Shown piece by piece: positions 52,808-60,868 of a stretch of 64,000 nt of DNA. Position 1 is the stretch's first letter; the number at the start of each line of letters is the position of its first letter. Source of the stretch: Bauldia sp965232525 (lineage in GTDB: Bacteria > Pseudomonadota > Alphaproteobacteria > Rhizobiales > Kaistiaceae); assembly GCF_965232525.1 (NCBI RefSeq), contig NZ_OZ246980.1:558001-622000 (forward strand), in the 5' to 3' direction. The notes under the pieces were generated by a model. The model worked only from the letters and a program-made list of their open reading frames with translations. It had not been told where the DNA came from and searched no databases. Made by a program: the position numbers and the translations under genes.

Positions 52808-52830
52808 GTTATGTCCAAACGAAGCTGACC

Positions 52831-53097
52831 ATGGCCAACACATCATCTGCCAAGAAGGCAACCCGTAAGATCGCCGCGCGCACGGACGTCAACCGCAGCC
52901 GTCGCGGCCGCGTTCGCAGCTATATCCGCAAGGTCGAAGAAGCGCTTGCCACCGGAGACCAGGCGAAGGCGGCGGCAGCGCTGAAGGCCGCCGAACCCGA
53001 GATCATGCGCGCTGCTTCCCGTGGCGTCGTGCACAAGAACACCGCGTCCCGCAAGGTTGCCCGGCTGACCGCAAGGGTCCGCGCCCTCGCGACCTGA
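52831..53097 (+). CDS. rpsT: 30S ribosomal protein S20
   Basis: An 88-residue basic protein with the S20 sequence: MANTSSAKKATRKIAARTDVNRSRR, then ALKAAEPEIMRAASRGVVHKNTASRK. It binds 16S rRNA near the 5' domain and in E. coli represses its own translation. Its leader is short and contains a terminator-like hairpin. It lies upstream of dnaA, with a small cNMP-binding gene and a rhodanese gene between. Confidence 0.97.
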   Translation: MANTSSAKKATRKIAARTDVNRSRRGRVRSYIRKVEEALATGDQAKAAAALKAAEPEIMRAASRGVVHKNTASRKVARLTARVRALAT

Positions 53098-53221
53098 ACG
53101 AGATAGACGACGGGCCGACCGCCTTCGCCCGAGATTGAGCCGCATCCCGTTCGGCGACGCGCGTCGAGCGCCCTCGGCAAAGGCGAGCCACCCTTCGAAA
53201 TTGTGACCCTGCGAGGTCGGT

Positions 53222-53680
53222 GTGTCCTCATTGCTTGGAGCCTGCAACGACCTGGAACCACAGCGGCTGGCGGTAGGCGAGGCGCTGTTCCGCGAGGGTG
53301 AATACTCCGGCGCGATTTACGTCCTGCTGGAAGGAGAACTCGAAGTCCGCAAGGGCGATGTTGCGATCGCGTCAGTGGCAACGCCCGGCGCCTTCTTTGG
53401 CGAGATGTCGGTTCTCACCGGCGGCCCGCATTCCGCAACCGTCCTTGCCGCCACGGAATCCAAAGTCTACGTCCGCAACGACGCCCGCGAACTGCTGGTC
53501 TCGCGTCCGGAATTGCTTCTTCCGATCGCGCAGGTTCTCGCTCGGCGACTGGCCACAGCAACCGATCGCCTTGCCGACTTGAAGAGCGCGTCAACACCAA
53601 CCGGGCCAGAGTCGCTCGAAGAGCTTTACGGCAGTCTCATCGGCTACGATGATCGTTTCTATTTCTCCGACGCCGGGTGA
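53222..53680 (+). CDS. Cyclic nucleotide-binding domain protein
   Basis: A 152-residue stand-alone cNMP-binding domain. Core strands are YSGAIYVLLEGELEVRKGDVAI and the phosphate-binding cassette region GAFFGEMSVLTGGPHSATVLA, where the Arg usual before the S/T-A-T is replaced by His or Pro, so nucleotide binding is uncertain. A helical segment follows (IAQVLARRLATATDRLADL), then an acidic tail. Start is GTG at 53222 with GAGGTCGGT before it. It lies between rpsT and the AT-rich gap upstream of dnaA; the paralogue at 9016 has the same architecture. Confidence 0.83.
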   Translation: MSSLLGACNDLEPQRLAVGEALFREGEYSGAIYVLLEGELEVRKGDVAIASVATPGAFFGEMSVLTGGPHSATVLAATESKVYVRNDARELLVSRPELLLPIAQVLARRLATATDRLADLKSASTPTGPESLEELYGSLIGYDDRFYFSDAG

Positions 53681-54363
53681 TCGCCAGTAGGGACGTGCGG
53701 CCGCGGAAGCACGCGAAACCGCTTCAGCGACGACAGCCGTCACAACAACCGAGCGAAAACGCGGCGAGATTCCGGCGGGAGCACGGCGGCCGCAACGTTG
53801 GTGTTTTTGCTTTCTCGGCTAAGTCACGACTATCGCTTGAAAAACGTCCAGCGTGAGTCGGTGCATGACGGCCACCTGACAAGCATTTTCCTTGTCTTTC
53901 AACGCTCTGCGGCCAAGTGGGCGAGGGGGTTGGACAACCCGGGGGCATTTGTGGCGAGTCAAGGTCTGCCGCTGAATTTTTTTTTGCAGGCTATGCGGTT
54001 CGGCCGCGAAAATACGATTCCGTTGACTCGCAATAGCTTAACCTCGCAGGTCGCTTTGTGGTCGCTCGCGCGGTGGCCGGGTCGGGCAGATTTCCGAGCG
54101 ATTTTTCGGATCGGGGCATTGCGACATGACCCGGCCTGTGGTTTTCTCTTTCTCATGGTTGGACAACACAGCCAAAGATAAGAACAAGAGTACGGGGCGT
54201 TGATCGAGCGTTTTTTACATCTACCTCTGGATTATCCGATCAAAGCCCGAATAATGGCTTTAGGTAAACTTCCCTATCGTTAGGGAAGAACTTCTCGAGT
54301 ACATCGAACGTTTCAACACGGGACGCTGCGCCGGCGCCATGCGGTCGCGGCGGAAGGGTAACT
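53681..54363. other. 683-bp AT-rich structured gap upstream of the rhodanese-dnaA genes; possible regulatory or origin region
   Basis: No convincing gene is present (a 127-residue frame at 53798 looks random). AT-rich stretches lie at about 53975-54020 (with nine consecutive T) and 54160-54295. It contains five GANTC methylation sites (53768, 53855, 53956, 54016, 54025), an 11-bp direct repeat GGTTGGACAAC (53928 and 54157), a 20-bp palindrome at 54269 and weak DnaA-box-like sites such as TCTGGATTA/TTATCCGAT near 54227-54239 and several TGTGG. No perfect TTATCCACA was found, so an origin is possible but not shown. Confidence 0.4.
54269..54288. promoter_or_regulatory. Palindrome CTTCCCTA-TCGT-TAGGGAAG
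   Basis: A perfect inverted repeat of 8-bp arms with a 4-bp spacer, 75 bp upstream of the rhodanese ATG. The size and spacing are typical of a dimeric regulator site; it could also fold as a hairpin in a leader RNA. The cognate regulator is unknown. Confidence 0.5.
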
Positions 54364-54810
54364 ATGTCTGGTTCCGAGGGATCAGCTTACGCCGGTGATG
54401 TATCCGTGCGGATCGCATGGGATGCGCTGGCGACCCAGCCGACGGCCGTACTCGTCGATGTGCGGAGCAAGGCGGAATGGGTGCTGGTCGGCGTACCGGT
54501 TCTCTCATCGATCGGCAAAGCCCCTGTTCTTGTCGCTTGGAATGATTTCGGTACCGGTCAGGTGATCCCTGACTTTATTGATCGACTGTCGGCTGCGTTG
54601 AACGAGCGGGGTGTGGGCCAGGACGCGTCCCTGTTCTTTCTATGCCGATCGGGTAATCGAAGCCGCCACGCGGCCATCGCGGCGACCGTCGCCGGGTATG
54701 CCGAATGCTTCAACTTGGAGCACGGCTTCGAAGGACATCTCGATTCCACCCAGCATCGCGGCACGCCGGGAAGCTGGAAAGCTGAGGGACTACCATGGGA
54801 ACAATCCTGA
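54364..54810 (+). CDS. Rhodanese-domain protein upstream of dnaA
   Basis: A 148-residue single rhodanese-like domain. The active-site loop CRSGNRSRHAA carries the catalytic Cys94 with six-residue loop as in sulphurtransferases. The N-terminal VLVDVRSKAEW is the CH2A-like motif, and FNLEHGFEGHLD the C-terminal one. It may transfer sulphur or act in a redox response. GGAAGGG precedes the ATG. It ends 110 bp before the dnaA start on the same strand and could be cotranscribed with it. Confidence 0.85.
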   Translation: MSGSEGSAYAGDVSVRIAWDALATQPTAVLVDVRSKAEWVLVGVPVLSSIGKAPVLVAWNDFGTGQVIPDFIDRLSAALNERGVGQDASLFFLCRSGNRSRHAAIAATVAGYAECFNLEHGFEGHLDSTQHRGTPGSWKAEGLPWEQS

Positions 54811-54920
54811 CGACGAGAACGGACGCCGGCGCCCGCCCACATGGGGCCAACAACCAAGCGGCGGTGTCCATCATCAAGAACAAGGTCGGCGAGGCCGGCG
54901 AACGAAAGGAGGCGACTCGG

Positions 54921-56348
54921 ATGGCGAAGCCCGCGGAGGCAGATCAGTGGACCCGCGTTAAGCAACGGCTTCGTTCCGAGTTGGGTGAAGATGTCTTCAC
55001 CAGTTGGTTCGGCCGCGTCGAGTTCGAGGGCGCCGACGCCGGAACCGTGCGGCTCTCCGTACCGACGCGCTTCCTGAAGTCGTGGATCATGTCCCACTAC
55101 TACGAGCGGCTTTTGACCCTCTGTAAGGCCGAGCGGAAATCGGTGATCCGTGTCGATCTGACCGTGCGCGGTGCGATCCGGCCCAAGACATCGACCCAGC
55201 CCTCCGCCAAGACGGTCGAGACGCCGCCCGCAGTCGCCGCCGCGCCGCGAACCGCGGCTGCGTCCCCACCACGCGGACCTGAGGGACCGGATGGCCACTT
55301 CAGCGGCTCGCCGGTTGACGGGCGTTACACCTTCGAGACCTTTTGCGAGGGTGGCGCCAACCGCTTGGCATTTGCCGCCGCCCGCGCCGTCGCCGAGGCC
55401 GGATCCGACCGCCTCCACCGGTTCAATCCGCTCTACGTCCATGCCGGCGTCGGACGGGGCAAGACCCATTTGCTGCACGCGACCACCCGGGCGGCGCGGC
55501 GGACCGATCCGTCACGCAATGTGGTCTATCTGACGGCCGAGCACTTCATGTTCCGGTTCGTCGCAGCGCTGCGGAACCAGTCGGCGATCCCGTTTAAAGA
55601 GAGCCTGCGGACCATCGATCTCCTCCTGATCGACGATATGCAATTCCTGCAGGGCAAGTCGGTGCAACAAGAGTTCTGCCACATGCTCAACGCCCTGATC
55701 GACGGGGCACGACAGGTTGTCGTCGCTGCGGATCGGCCGCCCGCCGAACTCGAGACCCTCGACGAACGGGTGCGCTCGCGCCTGAAGGGTGGTGTCGCCT
55801 TTGCAATCGGCGCGCCAGATCTCGATCTTCGTCGGCGCATCATCGCCTCGCGCTATCATGTGGCGCAGGAGCACAATCCTGGTCTCGCGATCCCCGAACC
55901 GGTGCTCGAATATCTGGCCCAGTCGGTGGTCTCCAACGGCCGCGACCTGGAAGGCGGCCTCAATCGCCTCGTCGCCCAATGGCAGTTCACCGGCCAGCCG
56001 GTGACGCTGACCTCGGCCGAGATTACCCTCCGCGATCTGATCGGCGCGCGCGAGCCACGGCGTGTTCGCATCGAAGAGATACAGGTGGTGGTTGCCCGGC
56101 ACTACAACGTGTCGAAGGCCGATCTGCTGTCGAGCCGACGAACCCGCACCATCGTTCGCCCACGACAGATCGCGATGTATCTCGCCAAGGTCCTGACACC
56201 TCGATCGTTACCGGAGATTGGGCGTCGGTTCGGGGGACGCGATCACACGACCGTCCTCCACGCGGTCCGCAAGATCGAAGGCATGATGGCCGGAGACAAG
56301 ACCCTGGCCGACGAGATCGCGCTGCTGAAGCAATTGATCGACGAATAA
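54921..56348 (+). CDS. dnaA: Chromosomal replication initiator protein DnaA
   Basis: A 475-residue DnaA. Domain I (residues 1-85) starts MAKPAEADQWTRVKQRLRSELG; domain II is short and Pro/Ala-rich (about 90-130); domain III AAA+ has Walker A AGVGRGKT (residues 175-182) and Walker B LLLIDDMQFLQGK; domain IV ends with the DNA-binding signature GRDHTTVLHAVRKIE. AAAGGAGG eight bases before the ATG at 54921 fixes the start; the ATG at 54795 in the same frame would overlap the rhodanese gene and add 42 unrelated residues. It binds DnaA boxes and melts the origin. dnaN follows after 146 bp. Confidence 0.96.
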   Translation: MAKPAEADQWTRVKQRLRSELGEDVFTSWFGRVEFEGADAGTVRLSVPTRFLKSWIMSHYYERLLTLCKAERKSVIRVDLTVRGAIRPKTSTQPSAKTVETPPAVAAAPRTAAASPPRGPEGPDGHFSGSPVDGRYTFETFCEGGANRLAFAAARAVAEAGSDRLHRFNPLYVHAGVGRGKTHLLHATTRAARRTDPSRNVVYLTAEHFMFRFVAALRNQSAIPFKESLRTIDLLLIDDMQFLQGKSVQQEFCHMLNALIDGARQVVVAADRPPAELETLDERVRSRLKGGVAFAIGAPDLDLRRRIIASRYHVAQEHNPGLAIPEPVLEYLAQSVVSNGRDLEGGLNRLVAQWQFTGQPVTLTSAEITLRDLIGAREPRRVRIEEIQVVVARHYNVSKADLLSSRRTRTIVRPRQIAMYLAKVLTPRSLPEIGRRFGGRDHTTVLHAVRKIEGMMAGDKTLADEIALLKQLIDE

Positions 56349-56373
56349 CGCCGTACCCCAACACGGAGGCCAC

Positions 56374-56405
56374 GGCCGGCGTAGCGGTGGACCGCTGCGC
56401 CGGCC
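56374..56405. terminator. Strong GC-rich hairpin after dnaA
   Basis: GGCCGGCGTAGCGGT (56374-56388) and ACCGCTGCGCCGGCC (56391-56405) pair over 15 bases with one G-U, loop about 4 nt. It lies 25 bp after the dnaA stop and about 90 bp before dnaN. The following CTCTTGCGCTTT is only weakly T-rich, so it may be a terminator or a 3' stabilising structure. Confidence 0.5.
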
Positions 56406-56494
56406 TCTTGCGCTTTGGGCGCCGCCGGGCCAATTTCTTTACCCCATCCGGCTGTAACCCGCCGGCTCGTCATTGAAACCGAGGTTCTCCCATC

Positions 56495-57607
56495 ATGCGC
56501 GCGACCGTCGAGCGTTCGCACCTCCTGAAATCCCTGAACCACGTCCATCGCGTGGTGGAGCGCCGCAACACGATCCCGATCCTCGCCAACGTGCTGCTGC
56601 GCGCCGACGGTAGCCTCACGCTCAAGGCGACCGACCTCGACCTCGAGGTGACCGAAACGGTCCCGGCTGAGATCGCCCAGCCCGGCGCGACGACGGTGCC
56701 CGCGCACATACTCTATGACATCGTCCGCAAGCTGCCCGATGGCTCCGAGGTGTCGCTCGATACCGGCGACGGCGCACAGCTCGAGGTCAAGGCAGGGCGC
56801 TCGCGGTTCGTCCTGCAGGTGTTGCCGGAAGCGGATTTCCCGGAGCTCACCGCCGGCGATTTTCCCACCCGCTTCACGCTCGCCGCCTCGGCCCTCAAGA
56901 CCCTGATCGACCGCACCCAATTCGCCATCTCGACGGAAGAGACCCGCTACTATCTCAACGGTATCTACCTGCACATCGTCAATGTCGACGGCACGCCGAT
57001 GCTGCGCGCGGTCGCCACCGATGGCCATCGCCTCGCCCAAGCCCAGCTCGGTGCTCCGGACGGAATCGATGGCATGGCCGGCGTCATCGTCCCGCGCAAG
57101 ACAGTTGGCGAGTTGCAGAAGCTGGTCGAGGAGCCGGATGCAGAAGTGATTTTGGAGGTGTCGGATACCAAGATCCGCGCGACGCTGGACGGTGTCGTTC
57201 TCACCTCGAAGCTGATCGACGGAACCTTCCCAGACTACGTTCGGGTCATTCCCCAGGACAACGAGAAGATTCTCAAGGTCGACAACGATTCGTTCCGCCA
57301 TGCCGTCGATCGTGTTTCGACGGTTTCAAGCGAGCGCGGCCGGGCCATTAAGCTGGCGTTGTCCGACGGCCGGGTTGAGCTGTCGGTGAACAATCCCGAT
57401 TCCGGCAGCGCCAACGAAGAGGTCGCTGCCGACTACGCGACCGATCCGCTGGAGATCGGCTTCAATTCCAAATATCTGCTCGAGGTGTCCGACCAGATTC
57501 AAAGCGAAACGGCCGAGTTCCGTTTCGCCGATCCCGGATCGCCGACGCTGATCCAGGACGACGACGACGCCAACGCGCTCTATGTGCTCATGCCCATGCG
57601 GGTGTGA
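56495..57607 (+). CDS. dnaN: DNA polymerase III beta subunit (sliding clamp)
   Basis: A 370-residue beta clamp with three similar domains. It begins MRATVERSHLLKSLNHVHRVVERRNTIPI(-short of full), contains RFAIS-like QFAISTEETRYYLNGIYL in the second domain, ATDGHRLA and ends YVLMPMRV, all canonical. It encircles DNA and tethers the replicative polymerase. Downstream the AraC-family gene is convergent and its 3' end overlaps dnaN by 28 bp; recF is not next to it, as is usual in this group. Confidence 0.97.
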   Translation: MRATVERSHLLKSLNHVHRVVERRNTIPILANVLLRADGSLTLKATDLDLEVTETVPAEIAQPGATTVPAHILYDIVRKLPDGSEVSLDTGDGAQLEVKAGRSRFVLQVLPEADFPELTAGDFPTRFTLAASALKTLIDRTQFAISTEETRYYLNGIYLHIVNVDGTPMLRAVATDGHRLAQAQLGAPDGIDGMAGVIVPRKTVGELQKLVEEPDAEVILEVSDTKIRATLDGVVLTSKLIDGTFPDYVRVIPQDNEKILKVDNDSFRHAVDRVSTVSSERGRAIKLALSDGRVELSVNNPDSGSANEEVAADYATDPLEIGFNSKYLLEVSDQIQSETAEFRFADPGSPTLIQDDDDANALYVLMPMRV

Positions 57608-58488
57608 GGAGCTTCGACGCTCCCCTTCGTTGCGAAACGGCGACGGTAATCCCGTGGTGTCATCCCTTTGGCGGCACGGAATCGCCGGTTGAAGTTAGCC
57701 AGGTTGGCGTATCCGACCTCATCCGCTATGTGGGCTATCGGTCGATCCGTGCTGGCGAGCAGCGCGCAGGCTTGGCCGATTCGCAGTTGGGCCAGATAAG
57801 CCGTTAACGTCAGTCGGGTATGGCGGCGGAAGAGGCGGTGAAACCCGGATGGGCTAAGGGCGGCGACCTCGGCGAGCCGAGAAACGGAAATCGGCTCGCG
57901 ATAATGCGCATGGATATGATCGAGGACCCGCTGGATTCTCGGCTGATCGGGCGAGGTGACGGTCGCCCGACCCGACACCGGTGCAGCGACCGCGGTTCGA
58001 CCACGGTCGGTGGACAGCAGCGCCAGCACGCTCATCAGCCGCACCAGCCGGTCCGATGCGGACAGATCCGGCAGTTCCTCAATCAACCCCCGCGCGGTCT
58101 TTGCGATACCGGGCGAGAACGCTACGCCGCGACCGGCCTCCGCCAGCATCGGTCCGAGTGAGCGCATCTCGGCAAATCCATCAACGAGCCCGCTGGCCCA
58201 GTCGCCGGTGAACCACATGACCAGAGCATGGTGCGGCCGTCCGTCGTCGTATCGATCGGCCGAGAACCACGTATGCGGCAGGTTCGGTCCGAGCAGGACC
58301 AGATCGCCGTCGTCGTACATCTCGACCGAGTCGCCGATGAAGCGCTGCCCGCGGCTGTTGAGCGTCAGGGTTAGTTCGTATTCAGGGTGATAATGCCATT
58401 CGAACGGTATGCCGTCCTCAAGGCGACGATCGAGCAGCGCCCAGGACGCGCCGGGCGGAACGGTCACTTTCTCGAACTGAGGTCGCAT
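57580..58488 (-). CDS. AraC-family transcriptional regulator with cupin sensor
   Basis: A 302-residue regulator. The N-terminal cupin domain has IPFEWHYHPEYELTLTLNSRG and DGDLVLLGPNLPHTWFS, typical of metabolite-sensing AraC proteins. The C-terminal double HTH has ISVSRLAEVAALSPSGFHRLF and IADEVGYANLANFNRRFRAAKG. It probably controls the divergent DUF1479 gene and the SDR next to it. The 3' end overlaps dnaN by 28 bp in convergent orientation. Confidence 0.92.
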   Translation of the reverse strand: MRPQFEKVTVPPGASWALLDRRLEDGIPFEWHYHPEYELTLTLNSRGQRFIGDSVEMYDDGDLVLLGPNLPHTWFSADRYDDGRPHHALVMWFTGDWASGLVDGFAEMRSLGPMLAEAGRGVAFSPGIAKTARGLIEELPDLSASDRLVRLMSVLALLSTDRGRTAVAAPVSGRATVTSPDQPRIQRVLDHIHAHYREPISVSRLAEVAALSPSGFHRLFRRHTRLTLTAYLAQLRIGQACALLASTDRPIAHIADEVGYANLANFNRRFRAAKGMTPRDYRRRFATKGSVEAPHTRMGMST

Positions 58489-58650
58489 GAGACTAGAAAA
58501 TCCGCTTCACAGGGCGATGGGCGCTCCCAATACGCCATAATCGTATCAGTTTCTGCTGGAAACGGCGCACACAGCTGCGAAAACATGCGGCAACCTGGTT
58601 AGCATGAAGAGGAAGGCCGCGCGTGATTGTGGCCGTCAGGGAGGATGATC

Positions 58651-59892
58651 ATGGCAACCGCGACTGCCGAGCCCGAGATTGACGTCCGGGCTGCTGTCAG
58701 CGCCTTCAAACGCAGCGTCGAACCGCGTCGGGATGCGCTGAGACAAAGCTTTGCTGAAGTCGGTGACCATATGAGCCGAGCAGCGGACGCCATCCAAGCG
58801 GATCAAGCGGCCGGTCGGTCGGTGATCCCGGAGATTGACTACAGCGATATCGCCGCCGGGACGGTGAGCGATGAGACCAAGGCGGCGATCCGCCGGACCG
58901 GTTGCGCCATCGTCCGGCAGGTCTACCCCGAAACGGTCGCGAATGACTGGTTTGCCGAGCTCTGCGACTATCTCGACACCAACCACTATGAGGAGCGCGA
59001 GGTCGAAAAACGAAGCCTGGACAAATACTTCTCGGCGCTCAAAGCGGGCAAGCCGCAAGTCTTCAACGTCTATTGGTCGAAACCGCAGGTCAACGCACGA
59101 CAAGGCGAGAGCCTCGCCCGAACGCGGTCCTTCCTCGATCGCCTGTGGCACTACGAGGGCGTCTTCGATCCCGATCTTCAGTGTGCCTATGCCGACCGCG
59201 TCCGCCGTCGGGTACCAGGTGACACCACGCTTGGTCTTTCGCCGCACATGGACGCCGGCACAGTCGAGCGATGGATCGACCCGGGCTATCAGGGCGTCTA
59301 CGAGGCCGTCTTCGCCGGTGACTGGCGGTCGTATAATCCTTTCGACGGGACGCATCGTCTACGCACTGAGGAAATCCCATCCCCGGCGGTTGCTAGTGTT
59401 TTCCGCACCTATCAGGGTTGGACTGCTCTCACCCGCCAGGGACCCAGCGACGGCACGCTCAAACTGGTGCCCGTGGCCGAAGGCATCTCCTACGTGCTGT
59501 TGCGCGCCCTCCAGGACGATGTCGCCGAGGACGACCTGTGCGGCGCCGCGCCCGGTCGTGCCCTTGGCGTGAGCCGGGAGTGGCATCCGGAGATGATGGA
59601 ATGCCTCGTCTCCATTCCGGAGGTCCGGCCCGGCGACACCGTCTGGTGGCACACCGACATCTGCCACGCGGTGGCCGACGAGCATACCGGCTCGGAATAC
59701 GCCAGCGTCATCTACATTGGTTCGGCGCCGGACTGCCCCAAGAACCGTGCCTACCTGCCTCGTCAGAGGGAGGCGTTTCTGGCCGGCAAATCGGCACCGG
59801 ACTTCGCGGCGATGGACTTCGAGGTCGATTTCGTTGGACGGGCCACCGAAGCCGACTTGACCGACCTCGGCCGCAAGCAGATGGGGTTCTGA
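58651..59892 (+). CDS. DUF1479 family 2-oxoglutarate/Fe(II)-dependent oxygenase-like protein
   Basis: A 413-residue protein of the DUF1479 (YbiU-like) family. Iron-binding H-x-D is in LSPHMDAGTVERW and the distal His in VWWHTDICHAVADEH, so the active site looks complete. AGGGAGG six bases before the ATG at 58651 supports this start. The family is widespread in bacteria and fungi without a settled substrate. It is divergent from the AraC regulator (about 160 bp) and convergent with the SDR, which suggests a regulated catabolic group. Confidence 0.88.
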   Translation: MATATAEPEIDVRAAVSAFKRSVEPRRDALRQSFAEVGDHMSRAADAIQADQAAGRSVIPEIDYSDIAAGTVSDETKAAIRRTGCAIVRQVYPETVANDWFAELCDYLDTNHYEEREVEKRSLDKYFSALKAGKPQVFNVYWSKPQVNARQGESLARTRSFLDRLWHYEGVFDPDLQCAYADRVRRRVPGDTTLGLSPHMDAGTVERWIDPGYQGVYEAVFAGDWRSYNPFDGTHRLRTEEIPSPAVASVFRTYQGWTALTRQGPSDGTLKLVPVAEGISYVLLRALQDDVAEDDLCGAAPGRALGVSREWHPEMMECLVSIPEVRPGDTVWWHTDICHAVADEHTGSEYASVIYIGSAPDCPKNRAYLPRQREAFLAGKSAPDFAAMDFEVDFVGRATEADLTDLGRKQMGF

Positions 59893-59899
59893 GCCGGAT

Positions 59900-60661
59900 C
59901 TAGATCGAGCCAGCCTCGACCATGTAGTTGTTGGCGGTACACATTGCCGCGTCGTCTGAGGCGAGGAAGACAACCATCCGCGCGACATAGACCGGGTCGA
60001 TCAGGTCGGGCAGGCATTGGCGCTGGCGGTGCTGTTCCAGCTTCTCCGGGGTTGCCCAGAGTTCCTTCTGTCGCTCAGTCATGATCCAACCGGGCACCAC
60101 GGTGTTGACGCGGATACGATGATCGCCGAGATCGCGTGCCATCGTGCGGGTCAGGCCATGGACGGCGGCCTTGGCGGTGGCGTAGGCCGGAAAACCGCCA
60201 CCGGCTTCCCACCATGAATTCGAGCCGATGTTGATGATCGACCCGCCGCCAGCATCGATCATCCCCGGCGCCACGGCCTGGATGGCGAAGAACATGTGCC
60301 GCAGATTGGTGTTCATCCGCTCGTCCCAATAGTCGGCCGTCAGTTCTGTCCAGTCGTGGCGGTCGTCCCGCGCCGCATTGTTGGCGAGTACGGTTGCCGG
60401 CCCCAGCGCTGCGACCAGGGCGGCGAAACCAGCCTTCAGCGCACCGATATCGCGCAAATCGCAGATTTCGCAGCGCACTTCCGCGCCCTCGCCGGTCAGT
60501 TCCTCGACGAGGTCGCGGCCGCGTGGCTCATCGCGGTCGATGAACCCGACCTTAGCCTTCTGTCCGGCAAAGGCGCGCACGATCTGCTCGCCGATCCCCG
60601 ATGCGCCGCCGGTCACGAACACGATCTTTCCATTTAGGCTGGGATAGGTGGCAAACGTCAT
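59900..60661 (-). CDS. Short-chain dehydrogenase (sugar/polyol dehydrogenase-like)
   Basis: A 253-residue classical SDR. The cofactor motif is TGGASGIG (residues 17-24), the catalytic residues are Ser in IINIGSNSWWEAGGGFP and YxxxK in YATAKAAVHGL, and NNAARD matches the NNAG position. Resemblance is to NAD-dependent sugar 1-dehydrogenases (galactose, arabinose, xylose). The start is uncertain: ATG 60661 (with GGAG 11 bases upstream) or 60688. It may act on a sugar imported by the ABC transporter at 4257-8787, but that is speculation. Confidence 0.87.
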   Translation of the reverse strand: MTFATYPSLNGKIVFVTGGASGIGEQIVRAFAGQKAKVGFIDRDEPRGRDLVEELTGEGAEVRCEICDLRDIGALKAGFAALVAALGPATVLANNAARDDRHDWTELTADYWDERMNTNLRHMFFAIQAVAPGMIDAGGGSIINIGSNSWWEAGGGFPAYATAKAAVHGLTRTMARDLGDHRIRVNTVVPGWIMTERQKELWATPEKLEQHRQRQCLPDLIDPVYVARMVVFLASDDAAMCTANNYMVEAGSI

Positions 60662-60789
60662 GGGCGTCAGGCTCCGGTTCGCAATCATCGGGGAGAAGGG
60701 CCCGTTTTGAGGATTTGACCGCGACGGTCAAGGCCGCGTGCCCGAGCCGGCCAGACAAACTGTCGCGCCCGGGGGCGCGCGGTGGTCTT

Positions 60790-60803
60790 TTGACTTCGAT
60801 CAA
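60790..60803. promoter_or_regulatory. FNR/FixK-type box upstream of ccoN
   Basis: TTGAC-TTCG-ATCAA matches the FNR consensus TTGAT-N4-ATCAA at nine of ten positions. It lies 66 bp before the ccoN start, a position suitable for activation near the -35 or -41 site. cbb3 oxidase operons are classic oxygen-controlled FNR/FixK targets, so the assignment is well supported by context. Confidence 0.8.
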
Positions 60804-60868
60804 AGTTCGCCGACGGCCCCGCGCCCATGGTGACGCCGGAATCTTGGGCGCACGGCCAAGGGGGATGC

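Noticed and set aside
53798..54181. 127-residue frame in the gap upstream of dnaA
   Set aside because: No ribosome site, no domain, and it spans AT-rich structured DNA; its composition looks random.
53681..54363. Confirmed replication origin
   Set aside because: No consensus TTATCCACA box was found by eye and the origin is not always next to dnaA in this group; kept only as a candidate regulatory region.
54795..54920. Longer dnaA start at 54795
   Set aside because: It adds 42 unrelated residues overlapping the rhodanese gene, while the ATG at 54921 has a perfect Shine-Dalgarno and the conserved N-terminus.
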